In this document: positions 22,180 to 35,073 of the stretch, piece after piece
Layout: each line of letters starts with the position of its first letter
Numbering within the stretch: position 1 is the stretch's first letter
NCBI GenBank assembly: GCA_024449915.1
Contig: JAMZAV010000098.1
Coordinates: forward strand, 605,049 to 669,048
Direction of reading: 5' to 3'
DNA: 64,000 nt
Origin: Sweltsa coloradensis
Lineage: Eukaryota; Arthropoda; Insecta; Plecoptera; Chloroperlidae
Position numbers and translations under genes: made by a program
Notes under the pieces: model-generated
Told to the model about the DNA's origin: nothing
Database searches by the model: none
What the model saw: only the letters and a program-made list of their open reading frames with translations

Positions 22180-24580
22180 TTCTAGTTATCAGTTCAGTAT
22201 CAGTATCAGTACGAGTGGTGAAATAGACTTCGAGAGTCAGAGATTACCCCATCCTGAAACTATCTCTGAAAGTGTACTCCACCCTCACATAGAACTACTC
22301 CCCAAGTTTTGTATTATTTTATTACTTTACCCAATTCTCAGTTTATGCTATTTTTCTACTTAACAAGTTTCCACTTTTATATTCCCCCATTTCCATTACA
22401 CCGTAATGCGTTAAGTAGGTAAGACCACATTCCTAAAACTTCCCAAACTCATAAAACTAATATTAAAGTAAGAAAACACATCGATACTCCGAGCTTCGAG
22501 AGCGGAATGTTTTCGGAGAGGAATCTATTCTGTGAGTGGGTTCTGATGTTGCCTCGTCGATAACGGAATCTAAACTACCTCGGTTAATGTTGTTCCTTGA
22601 AACCACGGGGCTGTCTTGGGCGGGTGATTATTGCGTTCTTTAGTCTTTCAATTGGATTGCGAGATAGAATCAGAGGGACTTGGAACCGGGACTGTCCTCT
22701 AATGCACAGACGATGTCCAGAAGTAAGATGTGGGAGTTTAGAAACCTTCCAAGGAATCTGGATAATATAGAAACACAAAATCAAACTCAATACTTGACTT
22801 ACTAGAACATTAAGATACTAATGGGATTAGAAAATCAAGTTGATACTTATATTAGATATATGCACAATATTTGTTTTGGTTTCTGAAGACAAAGCTGTAG
22901 TCTTCACACAGAAAAACACTTAGTTCTACTTAATGTATTGAAATAAATCAAAGTTTGAAAGGGGGAAATTAATTACATGTAATATAATACTTGCGGTACA
23001 TTAATATTTATTGTTTTTATATTTTATTATTTGTTCCGCAACACATTCATTAATTAAGTGTGTCACGAGGATGGAAGAAAATAGTAAAGCTCCAAACACA
23101 CTTGGTGACTGCCAACCGTATAACAATAAATATACAAAAAAGATTACAACAAGAAATATGATCAACATTATTTCAACCGTAAGCAAAACTATCAAACCTG
23201 GAAATAAGGTTAAGGTGAAGGTCAAGGTGAGAAGTTACCGCTGGATTAATTTCGTATTATAAAACTTGTGTGCTTAGCAGATTTAAAAGTGACTAATGAG
23301 AAAATCGCCCTTAACTAAAAAAGAAGAGAATTCCATTCACTACAAGTTCTGTAGTAGAACAAATCTTGGTAAGCAGTTTTAACTAGGTGCAGGCATGATA
23401 AAAATTCACATTAAATTCTTTTAAGTTTAAGTTTAATAATACATTAACATTGTAGCCAGTTGCAATTTAATTAAATTAAACGTAGCAATCCTTGGTGGGG
23501 ATTGGATGAATTATTATTTGGACATCATAATAATGATTATCACATGTGTTTGAGATGTAAAATCAATGGCGAACAGAAGGATCCGTCCAACCCTCGTATC
23601 CAACTGAGGTTTAAAGTTTTAAGTGTCACAATCATGTAACAAACTGTTCTCGCGTGTAAGTGATATCTTCAAGTGTCACAACGTACCCGTGGAATTAATC
23701 TAATATTCTGCGCCCGATGCTGAAACTTCCGTCCCGTGTCTGTGAGCTAGGTTTGCCAACTGTTGGGTTTGATTGGTGCTGCCTGTTGTGGATACCCGAC
23801 CACTCGAGTCCCTGAAGGGGTTTGACCTGCGAGTTAACGAGGGGCTGCTCCGGCCAAGTTCTGATCAAGAGAATAATTAGTTACGGACGCTCATACGGTA
23901 GTCATAACCACAGAGCGAGTCAAGTACGTGTGCGGAAAGATTTATGACCACACGGACTGGGCTGAGCAATGCTTGCGACGGTGTCAAGTTAATTCTAAAA
24001 GATGTTAGTTAGAGTTAGAAAGGTAAATATCATCGGCTTAAATATAGCATTGCTGCCATTTTACATTGAGTTACTAGGATATAATAAGTTTAAAATCATA
24101 TTTATAAAAAACATTAAAATTGTAATGAAAACAGTAGAACATAAACATTTCAGAAAAAATATAAATCAATTGTTAGTAATATAATGATAATGCACAGTGA
24201 ATTACCTATTCGATAATGAATTAATGATTTAAAAGTACTGATTGTATAAAAAAAACAAAACAGTAATAACACAATTGTAGAATCAATTAGTTTTAAAAGC
24301 TTAGCTATCCGATTAATGATTTGTGAGATGCTGAATTGATGATGTAAAAGTCCGACATTTAGTAGCAAAAATTATCAGAAAATTATCAACGAAATATTTT
24401 AAAATCAGCATTAGAGCGTTATTAAATTTGATAATTTCTTGCAATTGTATTAAATTTTGATTATTTTATCATTCGTGATTAATTAACTTCGAATAAACGT
24501 ATACGATTTCATAAAATAGTTTGCAAATGGTTTATGTAGAGCGAAATATTCAAATAAAAATAATAACGTTGATAATGTAC
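22180..24580. other. Intergenic, no supported feature
   Basis: Only short frames are present. None shows motifs, and no repeat family of this window is represented. Confidence 0.4.
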
Positions 24581-24584
24581 GCGA

Positions 24585-24764
24585 ACCCGGCACCTCCACC
24601 AAATACTTGGATTTCGCTTCAATTTATGCGTATTTTTAATTATTCATCTTTGTGTTGATACATAATAACTTAAAAATTGCAAAACTAACGTAAAAAACTA
24701 ATCCATAAGAAAAGCAATACACTTAGAGAAAAATAGATTTCTACCTTTGGTGGAGGTGCCGGGT
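24585..24764. mobile_element. 180-bp MITE bounded by two inverted family D termini
   Basis: The left end is ACCCGGCACCTCCACCAAA (24585-24603) and the right end is its exact inverted complement (24746-24764). The interior is plain AT-rich DNA and does not match the D body. No target duplication was found by eye. Confidence 0.75.
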
Positions 24765-24769
24765 CCATG

Positions 24770-25387
24770 TACACCATGCTAATACGCAAAGGATCTTGAT
24801 AAATCTTGTTATTTTTTATAACTAAACCGTTTCGCTTTTAGATCTAAGGTGACGTTGTAAGCAGTAAAATATAATAACAAGATACAATAATCAAACAATA
24901 AATGATTACCGTGGTCGGTGGATGTATTAATGGATGAGTATCTTCGAAGAAATAGACAAAACTGAAAGAATAATTATGCATTTTGAGATAGATTGCACTA
25001 TTACATCAAGTATGACTTGCAAGGCAGATGTTTTATGAATTAATTAATGACAAAGCATCATAAATGCAGCGACAGGATACAATTATTGTAAACAAGTACA
25101 AGGGAGGGAGTAAAGTTACTTAATTGAGTATAGGACATGCGTTTTAGGCAAATTGATGTTCGCTCGGCCGACTGACATCAGCGCAGGTGTTTGAAATTGT
25201 GAACATGTGTCAAGAATATGGAAATAAAGTTCTATGCAGGAACACATTTCCAAATTTTGTTTTAAAAAATTTATAAAAAATAAATTAGTTTTCACGAATT
25301 TTGATTTGGTTAAAAACTCCAAAATTGACTATATTCCTGATTTTTTCTGGCAGATTGAGACAAAATTTGGAAAATCTAAGAGTGCAC
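24770..25387. other. Intergenic, no supported feature
   Basis: No element or gene could be recognised. Confidence 0.4.
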
Positions 25388-25825
25388 AGCTGTCCATGCA
25401 TGCTTTATTGACAACTTTGCAAAGTTTTATATACGTCGGATGCATCTTTGCCGAGCGAATAGCTATTTGATAACAGCCAAATGTGTCCCATTCCCTCTGA
25501 ACAAACCTTCGAAGAATGAATGTACAAAAATGAAATAATAAGTTGCTTCCCTACATCCAAGGAGTTTCCGAGTATAAAGAGAGTCACTATAGTAAATTCT
25601 TGTTCCTTGATTGTTCTAGCTATGATAATAATGATGGAGGTGTCAAGTACAGAAATATACAAACATCTGTGAACCTGTACCACCCCAAACCTCCAAGATC
25701 ATCAAACACATTATGTAGCTTCCTTGTTGAAGAACTATATACAACCGAACGAACGCATGTCAATCGGAGGTCATGTTCGGTTTTTATCGCGAGTCGTGAC
25801 ACACGCATTGACGGACGGACATGAC
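25388..25825. repeat. Counterpart of the 7570-8010 repeat segments
   Basis: Positions 25388-25500 are an inverted copy of about 7585-7690. Positions 25745-25825 resemble the first part of family D in reverse (CGGAGGTCATGTTCGGTTTT, then GACGGACGGAC). Confidence 0.6.
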
Positions 25826-25829
25826 AGTG

Positions 25830-26970
25830 ATGCATAGGGGAGTATTTATTTACAATTTCAAAATGGCCGGTTCGCAAAAACTTTCTATATCCCATATACG
25901 AAACAAATAATTTAAAACTAATTCTCAGCTGTCAAGTATCAATCGTCGTAAATAAAACGAGTCGTTAACTTACGTTACGTGACGTGCTCGAGTCCTCGTA
26001 AATACTCTTAGCCATTCCGATTGATTTTAAGTTTCCCGCGTCTGGCTATAAATAAAAGATCACAGGACGTTTGCCCGACATCGAAAATAAATCTTGGAAA
26101 GAGAATAATTGAACAGAGAAGCAGGTAGGGTCCAGATGATGCACGGCGTTTACTTATTTATTCGCGTGTGGTTGTGGGTAATCAAAGTCCGCGAGGTCGG
26201 TGCGGCGAGATTGATTTAGGACGCTGCAAAGTTTAAGCTAAGATTGCTTCATGGATAGAGTATCAACTCCTGCAGTTACACGTCGTCGTACGCCCAATCT
26301 CTCGGAATATATATATTAATTTCAAATATTTTTCTTTAGTACATTTCTTTAGAAGTATTTTAAAAAGCAATATTACCCAATAGATTTTACTGAAATTAGC
26401 TGTTAAAAAGTATCTAAATTATTAGCACAAACCGTCCCTTATTCAAGACCTTACGCGACCTCACCCTACTAAGTCAAAGATATCATAACACACGCTCTTT
26501 AAAATATTAGTTATCACAGATTTTCACGGACCCTTTGGGGGATATTATGTTTATACGTTTGTATGTTTAGATTTTTGGATTTACGTTTCAAGTACGATTT
26601 TAAATTACTTAAAATGTCTATATGAGTTGTACATTGTACTGTGATTTACTTTAAGACTGCAGTGAGCATTATTTCAGGTTAATTGACATTGATAAAGCTA
26701 AAATAGATGAATATATTATACGGCTGTAAACATAATGCATTGTAGGGCCTTTACCTTTGTATTCCACTAATTTAAATTAACCTAAACAACCTAAACAATA
26801 AAATGCCTAAATCGATACGTATTGGTAATAATAATAACAACTGATTTCGTAAGTAATCTTTGCAATTGTGTCTTTCTCTATAAGCTCGTAGTAAATGCTA
26901 ACATGGTAGTGTATGAGTTACCAATGACACTTTGACTCTAGCCATCCCTATAATCGTGACATAAAAATAA
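25830..26970. other. Intergenic, no supported feature
   Basis: No element or gene could be recognised. Confidence 0.4.
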
Positions 26971-26975
26971 TGATC

Positions 26976-27076
26976 TAAGGTATCGGGGTATTGTTCGAAC
27001 CGTTGCACTGGAGGTTTTACTATAATAATATAAGGTATCGGGGTATTGTTCGAACCGTTGCACTGGGAGTTTTACT
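26976..27076. repeat. Tandem duplication, 55-bp period
   Basis: Two nearly identical copies begin TAAGGTATCGGGGTATTG at 26976 and 27031 and share GTTCGAACCGTTGCACTG. The near identity suggests a recent event. Confidence 0.9.
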
Positions 27077-27479
27077 TATCGATCATCGTTATGTCTTTTC
27101 GTAACTTCCGCCCAGTAATATTATGTGACCTAGATATCCGTATAGAAAATAACAAGTCGACCCTAGTTGGGGCATACTCAGTCAACGTACAGCCAGAAAC
27201 TAATGACGAAACATCTGGGCAACATAGATAGTTAACGAATCCTAAAGACATTAAATTAAACTCGTATAAAGAGGCTACTCAATTAGTCACAGGACTGTCT
27301 TTTAGCATACCGAGCCAACCCTGTCCCCACAGACATTAACGACGGGTAAATAGCGGCCAACCAGAGATTTGTATTTTTAAAGGAAAAAGTGATTAAATGG
27401 TTTGCCAAATTTCACCCAAAGGACACCAGATTTCTTCTTAATTTCATTAATCGGGAAACATTCCCGTAGATGTATTCGA

Positions 27480-28015
27480 TAATTTTCATTTCATCCCAGA
27501 CGGGGTACATTTTGTATTTTCTGGATTGTATTTCAAAAGAAGAGAAGAAAAAAAACAGAATACACAATGAAAATTCAGAACATATTTATACTGTACTTTA
27601 TTGCTCACCATTTACGGCGTCATAGGTTAAAAATCTTCTTCTGCCTTAATCGGCATTCGAACCTACTCAATTAGAAGAAGCAAACTTTGCGTAACACATT
27701 TCTTCCCTGGAACTATTTGATTCTTACTTCGCGATAACAAACTATTCTAAGAACCAGTAGACTAAGTACGCTAGGTACGCTCGTGCATGAGCAAACAATC
27801 GGAATAATATATCGACTAAGTTTAGTTTCGTTATGAGGGTAAAGAGGTTGTCTGTCCGGCCGTTGCTATGTATACGTGTCGGCAACGGCGCTGGAATGAA
27901 CATTATGAGCGAGGACTCTTCAAGAACCCAATTAATAACTGACCGTTGTTTGCTGGTTCTGACCTTAAACTTGCCGTAATATATTAGCCTCACTATTGCT
28001 TAATGTTAAAAAACA
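27480..28015. other. S1 SINE tail fragment and intergenic DNA
   Basis: Positions about 27493-27540 carry CAGACGGGGTACATTTTGTA and TTTTCTGGATTGTATT, which matches the B-box end and tail of S1. Nothing else is supported up to 28015. Confidence 0.45.
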
Positions 28016-28019
28016 AACA

Positions 28020-28082
28020 GTGTTGGCTCGAGCGTTAAGCGCGCGACTCTGATTCGGGAGGTCCCGGGTTCAAATCCCGTCG

Positions 28083-28171
<89 letters not shown>
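28020..28171 (+). mobile_element. S2 SINE head joined to (GACA)n
   Basis: The tRNA-like head (about 28025-28087) reads GAGCGTTAAGCGCGCGACTC, then GGTTCAAATCCCGTCGAG with a perfect B box. The body seen in other S2 copies is replaced after the head by a GACA microsatellite (28084-28171). Confidence 0.75.
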
Positions 28172-28179
28172 CTTAAAAA

Positions 28180-28870
28180 GCATCACTTCCGTCTCAGCCA
28201 ACTGCGCGATACTTGATCTTAATATTTCAAGAAGCGCTTCTTTCTTTTCTCCAGGCACCGCCTGGAGAGAATGAATTCCCTGTGTTTTTCTCTTCTTCCC
28301 CGTACCTTGAGACTTTTCCCATCAATCCCAGCTGCTAATACTTCAATGAAAATTCTACATATAGACACTACATTTCGAATATTACAGATTCCGATTACTC
28401 CTTCAAACATGTTTGTCTGTCAAAATTACATGAACTATTTTTTAATTATGCTTGATAAAAATGGCCGCCATGCAGTATTTAAGAACGTATTAATAAATAC
28501 AAGGTTATCTAGTTTGTGGTAATTTGATTTATATTACAGGTGTCATTGTTTCAAAAGTTGCTGCAAGACATTAATAGTATTGGCGACTAAACAACTTAAA
28601 AAGATAATATTGTAGTTAAATATAAAATAAAAATTTACATGCACACTAAAATAAGGCATTACCCTGTTGGACATTATGCAGGATACGTTTGTGTATGCTT
28701 TGCAGCATACTGATGATTGAATTGTTGTGTACATATAAATTTTAATCTGAATCTGTGATGTTGTAACATTTCCAATTTATAGGCCGACTTTAAATAATTA
28801 TTCAATAACAAATTTATAAGAAAACATTCATTAAACTCTTCAAAGGTTCAGTCAATCGTCAATCAATCAA
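28180..28870. other. Intergenic, no supported feature
   Basis: Several frames under 85 codons are present, without motifs. Confidence 0.35.
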
Positions 28871-28874
28871 TATT

Positions 28875-28875
28875 A

Positions 28876-28923
<48 letters not shown>

Positions 28924-28926
28924 CGA
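28875..28926. repeat. (AAC)n microsatellite
   Basis: About 16 consecutive ACA units. Confidence 0.95.
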
Positions 28927-29108
28927 CAGTGAAGTCTTTAGTGTCGAAACAATTGCGAACAATTACGTATCAAAATACCAATTCAAATATTCACGCGTAT
29001 TTCAACCCAAGTGTTCTTCAACTTGCAAACCAAACAGTGCTGCATCCTAGCGCATCGACCAGAAATAAATTATCGACCGAACATTATCGACAAAATTATA
29101 GAACTGTA

Positions 29109-29669
29109 ATATGACTCCGGGCCGACTTGGCTAACCTTTTCCCTCTCTGTCTAAGGTGGCGCGCGCACCATGCTAACCCGTCTCAGTATGCGCGCGCATC
29201 ACATAATGTCTGCCGCTCAGTTCAAAGAAATAGTTAACCTTATTGACTGAGGAAATAAAATAAAAAAACCTTCACAACCTTAACGTTTTAATTAAAATAT
29301 AAATTACTTTTACCCGGAAAGGAGTTCTATTAACTATTATTAAAAATAAACAAAAAATACCTTCAAAACCTTTAACGTTACTATTTAAAATATAAATTGC
29401 TTCTACCTGGAAAAGAGTTCTATTAACTATTTTAAAAATAAACAAAAAATACCTTCTAAATCTTTAACATTTCTATTAAAAAAAAAAAAACATTGTTGGG
29501 GTTTGAACCAGCGCAGAGCGAACCCTACCTTAGCAATCCCATCTGCTACCACCCTGCTACGGCGCACTGTGTACGTTGTCCGCCTATAAACGTATATAGT
29601 GGCATCGCAAGCGAGCCGTGAGCGCGCGGTGGTGGGGAAGGTTAGCAAAGTCGGCCTTTAGATTCAACC
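29109..29669. mobile_element. Foldback element with 11-bp flanking repeats (Mutator-like?)
   Basis: The left arm holds GGCCGACTTGGCTAACCTT (from about 29119) and the right arm its complement (to about 29657). The identical 11-mer ATAGAACTGTA lies at 29098-29108 and 29670-29680, just outside the arms. Inside are about two tandem units of some 105 bp (29245-29475) and, on the minus strand near 29490-29575, a GGTTCAAACCCC B-box-like segment. The duplication length fits Mutator-like elements, but the TIR ends outside GGCCGAC pair poorly. Confidence 0.55.
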
Positions 29670-29699
29670 ATAGAACTGTACTCGAGCTGCGATCTAGCG

Positions 29700-31078
29700 G
29701 CAACAAATATCAATCACATTACCGACCTCAAGTAGTGCGCTTCTTTTACCGCCTTGAGCTATTGACAAACTTTATCGACCACTCAGACAAGTGCTGCCGC
29801 AAGCATAAAAAATGTGAACTATTATACCTCTCACAAACATGTCGTACTGCGTCGTGATTTACCAAATGGAACCTTAACTACTTCTAACTGCGCCATCGAT
29901 GTTCCAGAACGTTCTATATGACATCATCATGTAAAAGCTTCTGGAACAATCGGAGCAGACGCCTCAGAACCCATCCAGCCATAGACGAGCACAGATGTGT
30001 TGAACGAGGGAAGGAGGGACGCACAGGGGCAAGCAGCCGACCCATCTTTATAATTATTTAATTAACACATACAACTACATTTTTAAAGGACGAGGCAAGA
30101 CTTGGACCCTGGGCGGGATTCACACCTGGACATCTACCTGGATTCGGCCTAGGCTAGGCTTAAACCTGCTACAAACAAACTTCGATAAAAACAAAGCACG
30201 TCAGCCCAAGGGCAGAATATTGGTACGTAATAACGTTTTAATTGAACTTTTAATACACCCGCGAAGGCCTAAGGGCTATTGAACATTATCAATTGAACAT
30301 TTTGAACATTTTGAACTGAACTTAAAGCGAGGCTTTCATGCCATTTTTATAGTCCCAAAGGACCTGATATTGTATAACTTGTAACCTGTATTTCATTGTA
30401 TAACTTGTAACCTGTATTCCATTGCATAACTTGTAGGCCTAACTTCACATATCACTAAAAGTGACATTTGATTCCCTTGTAGGCTAAGCCTACCAATAAT
30501 TTGTAACAATTTGTCTGATTTTTGGGACACAATTAAATTGTCAACTTAATATTTCATCTCTCATTTATAGACTATTATTCCTATTTGATCACTCATATCC
30601 CTTGTATTATTATAAACTTTCTAACAGCTAGTTAGGTCTATTGAACCCAGACCTACCATAGCTGGTGCTCTACCGACTGCAGCTGTATTTTTGTATTTAT
30701 TGTGTTTGTAATTAGTTCATAACTTTACAATGTTTTCAATTGAAATTTTCATTTACAACAATAATTGTGTAAGGGTCGAACATTTTTTCGGTTGTTATGT
30801 TGGTATGTGCATTGTAAAAAAAAACTTGATGAATAAAGATTAAACTAATAAACTAAATATATTTGTTATTAGAATATCAGAAATGAGTTCTCCACAGACA
30901 AACAAAATTCTCCCATTATGTGTTCGAAGGAAAACATTAGGGATCTTTAGCACAGCACAAACTGGGCTTACTGCACAATCACAAATAAGATCAAAAGATC
31001 ACAAATACCATTTGATCATTCAGTCCATCAAGTATAAAATCTTGGGTATTCTTTCATGTACTAATATTTTAATACAAT
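29700..31078. other. Intergenic with a 28-bp tandem repeat
   Basis: Positions about 30370-30437 contain about 2.5 units of TGTATAACTTGTAACCTGTA-type repeats. Nothing else was recognised. Confidence 0.5.
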
Positions 31079-31079
31079 T

Positions 31080-31265
31080 CAGAAGTTAAAAAATCCATCC
31101 CGATCGGGGTTCGAGCCCGAGTCTCCCACATTCCAGGTAGGTGCCTTAGCCAACTAGACCAACCTGTTTGTCAATCGTTTCGGTGGTCTAGTTAGCTAAG
31201 GCGCCTACCTGGAATGTGGGAGACTCGGGTTCGAACCCCAAACGGGATGGATTTTTTAACTTCTG
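31080..31265. mobile_element. Near-perfect head-to-head palindrome of two S1 SINEs
   Basis: The left arm (31080-31164) and right arm (31182-31265) are inverted complements with only a few mismatches. The spacer is about 17 bp. Each arm contains a tRNA-like head: A-box region TAGTTAGCTAAGG, B box GGGTTCGAACCCC, and an acceptor-like GGGATGG. It then has the S1 body AGAAGTTAAAAAATCCATCC in reverse. The close match between arms means they arose together or were converted recently. Confidence 0.85.
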
Positions 31266-31269
31266 ATTT

Positions 31270-32736
31270 GTATTATAATATTGACAATTCCACCTACGGG
31301 AGTGTTTCCTTACTAACCAAATCGATAAACTTATCATATACTGTTGAAAAAATGTGTATGACATTGTTTGTGAATAGTCTTGTAAAGTATATAAGTATGG
31401 CTCTACTTTTTCCAATGTGAACTGGTTATTTCATCGGCAGCTAAGTTCCAATCCGTTTAATACCACTTTGAACGACCGGAAGCTAAGCGTTTCTGAAGGG
31501 CGGGTTTTCAAAGACTCAATAAGTCAAAGCAAATTTGCAAAGTCCTTCGTGCGCTAACCAAGGCCCGATCTTCGCTTTGACGCGATGATCTGAGCTCACC
31601 CATGCGATCTCTCATTGTCTTTCTTCTCTTTCTTTCTACCGTCTCGAGGATAGGCAGACTATCAATATAGGCTAGGCACGACCGGGCCATTCTCTTATGC
31701 CACCTCGTCAGTTTTATCCTCTCAGTTTTCAACCAAGGTTTATGCGCTCAAAGCTACTTTCTGATTCAGATAACATTATCTTATCGAACCATGTTACGCA
31801 TCAGTTTACCTAACATAACAGCAATAGTTTTTCTTTATACAGTTTAATATGTTGGATATGTTTTTACAGCTGCATACTATTACATAAAAAACTCGATGTA
31901 TGAATAATTAATGAAGCATTACATTTTGGTTTTCATCCAAATGCGTTTCATGTTGTTTTGGAAACCGTTATATTATTACATTTAAAGACATAAAAAGAGA
32001 CGTAACTCACTATTATTGTATAAGAAAACCATTTGATGAAATAAGCTTCCACGTTGCTTTATATGGAAAATATTAAATATTAGAAAAAAGCTAAAAGCAA
32101 CTTTTAGTAACAAAATAAGAGCAAATATGCCTCATGTATAACAAATGAAACTGTTTTGCTGATCAAAGTTATGTCCTTAGGCTAAAACAAATTTACAATA
32201 TGCAAATAAAATAACATCATCGAACTAGCAATAGTGTATGTTCATTTAAGTTAAATGGATGGATTTTTACGCTTCAATGACTGTCTGTCATAAAAAAGGT
32301 CGAGATTTTACTTCTTGGTACGCTTATGTAAGAGAATATAATATGTGATACACTGTTGAGTACATGTGGATAGACGTTAAATAAATAAATTAGTAAGTAA
32401 ATAAATGTGATTTTAGGGAAAGAGTTGAATAAGAGAACCACTATGTCACAACATAAAATTAATCGAAGATGAATTCTCAAATGTTTGCTTTAGAGTCTAC
32501 TAACAGATTGTTAGTAGTGTGGAACTTACATTAAGAGCTGTCTGGACGAGCCTAGAGGCGCCGACGCCATCAACGAGCGAATGTTGGCCAACCAGCGACC
32601 GCTATATGTATTTCTAACTGATATTCTTATGTGTAACAACAATAGGCAGTTCAATCTCAACTGAAGCCTGAACTAGAGTATTTAATGTTTCGTTCAATAT
32701 ACCTCGAATTCAAGGACACACCACGATAAAAATATA
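31270..32736. other. Intergenic, no supported feature
   Basis: Apart from a Ser/Arg-rich minus-strand frame of 74 codons (31508-31732) without a recognised domain, I see nothing. Confidence 0.35.
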
Positions 32737-33483
32737 CTAGGAAAACGCTTAAGTCCCGCCGCGTTGTTGGATGAGCGTAATTGGTGCATTGAGCTGCCAT
32801 GTTATGCGAATTTTCTGTTGTTCTGTGGAAATATCATTATTAAATTGATTTTTTTAAAAATTTAAAAAAAATCGTAAAATTTTTAAATTTTTTTTTTTAA
32901 AAAAAATCGTAAAATTGCGATTTTTATAAGAAATAATTTCTCGATTGCGCTCAAATTTAACACGAATATATTAATTCATAAAATTAAGGTTCTGCGAAAA
33001 AATCATTACAATCGGATAAAGCATGTAGGTGTTATAAGTCAAAGAATTGTTTAAAAAAAGAAAAAACCCGTAAAATATCGATTTTATTATAAATATTTTT
33101 TCAATTTCGCTCAAATTTCACAAGAATATCTAAATTCGCAAAATAAAGGTTCTGTGCAAAAATCATTAAAATCGGATAAAGCATGTAGGTGTTATAAGTC
33201 GAAGAATTTTTTTAAAAATTGAAAAAAAATCGTTAAAATTGCGATTTTCATGAGAAAAATTTTCCGATTGCGCTCAAAAACGTGGCAGTTCTAAGTTCAG
33301 AGATTTCGAAGGCCTCCATAAAATTTCATCGCAATCGGAGTATCGGTTTAGCCGGAATCGTGTGGACAAACAGACAAAAATACAAAAAAAAAGAAAAAAG
33401 AAAAGAGAAAAAAAAAACATTCCGGATTTTTTTCTCCAGTGTAGTAGAATGGAATCTTCGCTTCGCTCGCTACGCTCATCCAA
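32737..33483 (-). mobile_element. Family A Helentron-like element, copy A3
   Basis: The ends are CTAGGAAAACGC at the left and GCTCATCCAA at the right. The core units match A1 closely. Near 32860-32910 a duplicated TTAAAAAAAATCGTAAAAT segment differs from A1. Confidence 0.8.
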
Positions 33484-33712
33484 CAAAGATAATAAAAAAA
33501 AACAATATCTCCGTCACATTGATTAAATTTTGTCCTTCAATTCAAGGAATCTTAAACGAAACATTAAACAGTTTAATACAGGCGTAAGAATAAATTATCC
33601 ACCACATAAACACAAATTTGTAAAAAAAAAAAGGCAACCAAGCTCTCCTTCAAAAGTCTTCGGCTGTGTATGCTGTGAGATATAGAAGTTGAACCAAGCT
33701 TTTCAATCTTTC

Positions 33713-33951
33713 TCCCTAGTTTCGCATTGAAAAGAAGTAAGATCATTTCGCCTGTTGACGAGCGCAGAGCCAACCATTTTCGTGGTAAAAATGTAAAATT
33801 TTAAAACTCAAAATCATAAAAAAATCTTGGCCATTGAATTCGGTTCATTACGAGAACTATTAAAAGTTTTTTTTAATGATTTTGAGTTTTAAAAATTTTC
33901 ATTTTTACAACGAAAATGGTTGGCTTGATATTTTCAGTGCGAAACTAGGGA
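33713..33951. mobile_element. Foldback element with AGCCAACCATTTTCG ends
   Basis: The inner arms 33768-33828 and 33870-33925 are inverted complements (AGCCAACCATTTTCGTGG on the left). An outer pair, CCTAGTTTCGCATTGAAAA (33714-33732) and TTTTCAGTGCGAAACTAGG (about 33931-33949), extends the symmetry, with extra unpaired sequence only on the left. No target duplication was found. Confidence 0.7.
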
Positions 33952-34071
33952 GTCGATTCTTCAAAAGTGGGTTGCTGTGTCAGATATTGGCGGTTTGTTT
34001 CAAGTTGTACTTGGACGCCGATCTTTCTGACTTCTGTTGAGTTGTGGTGCGCATCAGCTGGTTACCATTTC

Positions 34072-34074
<3 letters not shown>

Positions 34075-34120
<46 letters not shown>
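34075..34120. repeat. (CT)n microsatellite
   Basis: An uninterrupted CT tract. Confidence 0.95.
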
Positions 34121-34125
<5 letters not shown>

Positions 34126-34341
34126 TTTGATGTAAAGTGTATTCCACGTTTGAAACTTCTCAGTTGTAGCGTTTTCTTTAAAAGATCAATTTTTAAGTTC
34201 AGAGTTGTTTTTTGACACTTTTGGGCACGGTCTCCCCAAATTTAGCCCCTTGGTTTGGACGCAAGCTATTTATAATGGCAAAGAGCATGTTTAACAAGTT
34301 TGTACAAATTAGCACGCCTTTGTAATAACGTGTTTTGATTT

Positions 34342-35037
34342 CTAGGGAAACGCCAAAGTCGTTGATAGACGAGTGAGTGACACATCCCCTTTCCTCCCCA
34401 ATACCTAAGGCTGGATCTAGCCCAGTATGGAGAATAATACCGGGTATTCAACACATGGCTCACTCACTCGTCTATCAACGACTTTGGCGTTTCTCTAGTC
34501 TAGTTGGCTAAGGCACCCTTATACCCGGAATGTGGGAGTCCTGGATTCAATCCCCTGGTCGGATAAGATTTTGTAGTTTATGGATTGTATTTGAAAAAAT
34601 ATAAAACATGTTTCGAAATGCATATAACGCAGTTAAGTCTACATTAACTGTGACAATACTATGGAAAACATTGCCAGTACAAAATACGAGTAAATATTGC
34701 AAGGTTTACTCAATCTCTTAGCGGAATTTGGGGGTACCTTGAACATGCAAGTTTTGATAGACCTAGTTTGTCACTGCATAACTGCAGAACAAATATTTTT
34801 CCACTGCCTCCATTGCAACCGAGTAACATCTAAGAAGCAGTGATTTTTTCAAAAGAAAAACCATTGTCGTTAAAAGAATTCCTAATATGTAAGGCCTATT
34901 TTTCAGTTTATTATTTCTTGTAGGTTTAAACCGAAATGGATTGTGCTCATTTTGTTAGCAGTTCTCAGTTACCTGGTTACGGATGTCTGTTTAACATTTA
35001 AGGTCAATCTATTTGACCGTTCGGCCGTATGGGACCG

Positions 35038-35073
<36 letters not shown>

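Noticed and set aside
31182..31253. tRNA gene with a perfect B box
   Set aside because: It is one arm of a SINE palindrome and runs into the S1 body; the anticodon arm is not convincing.
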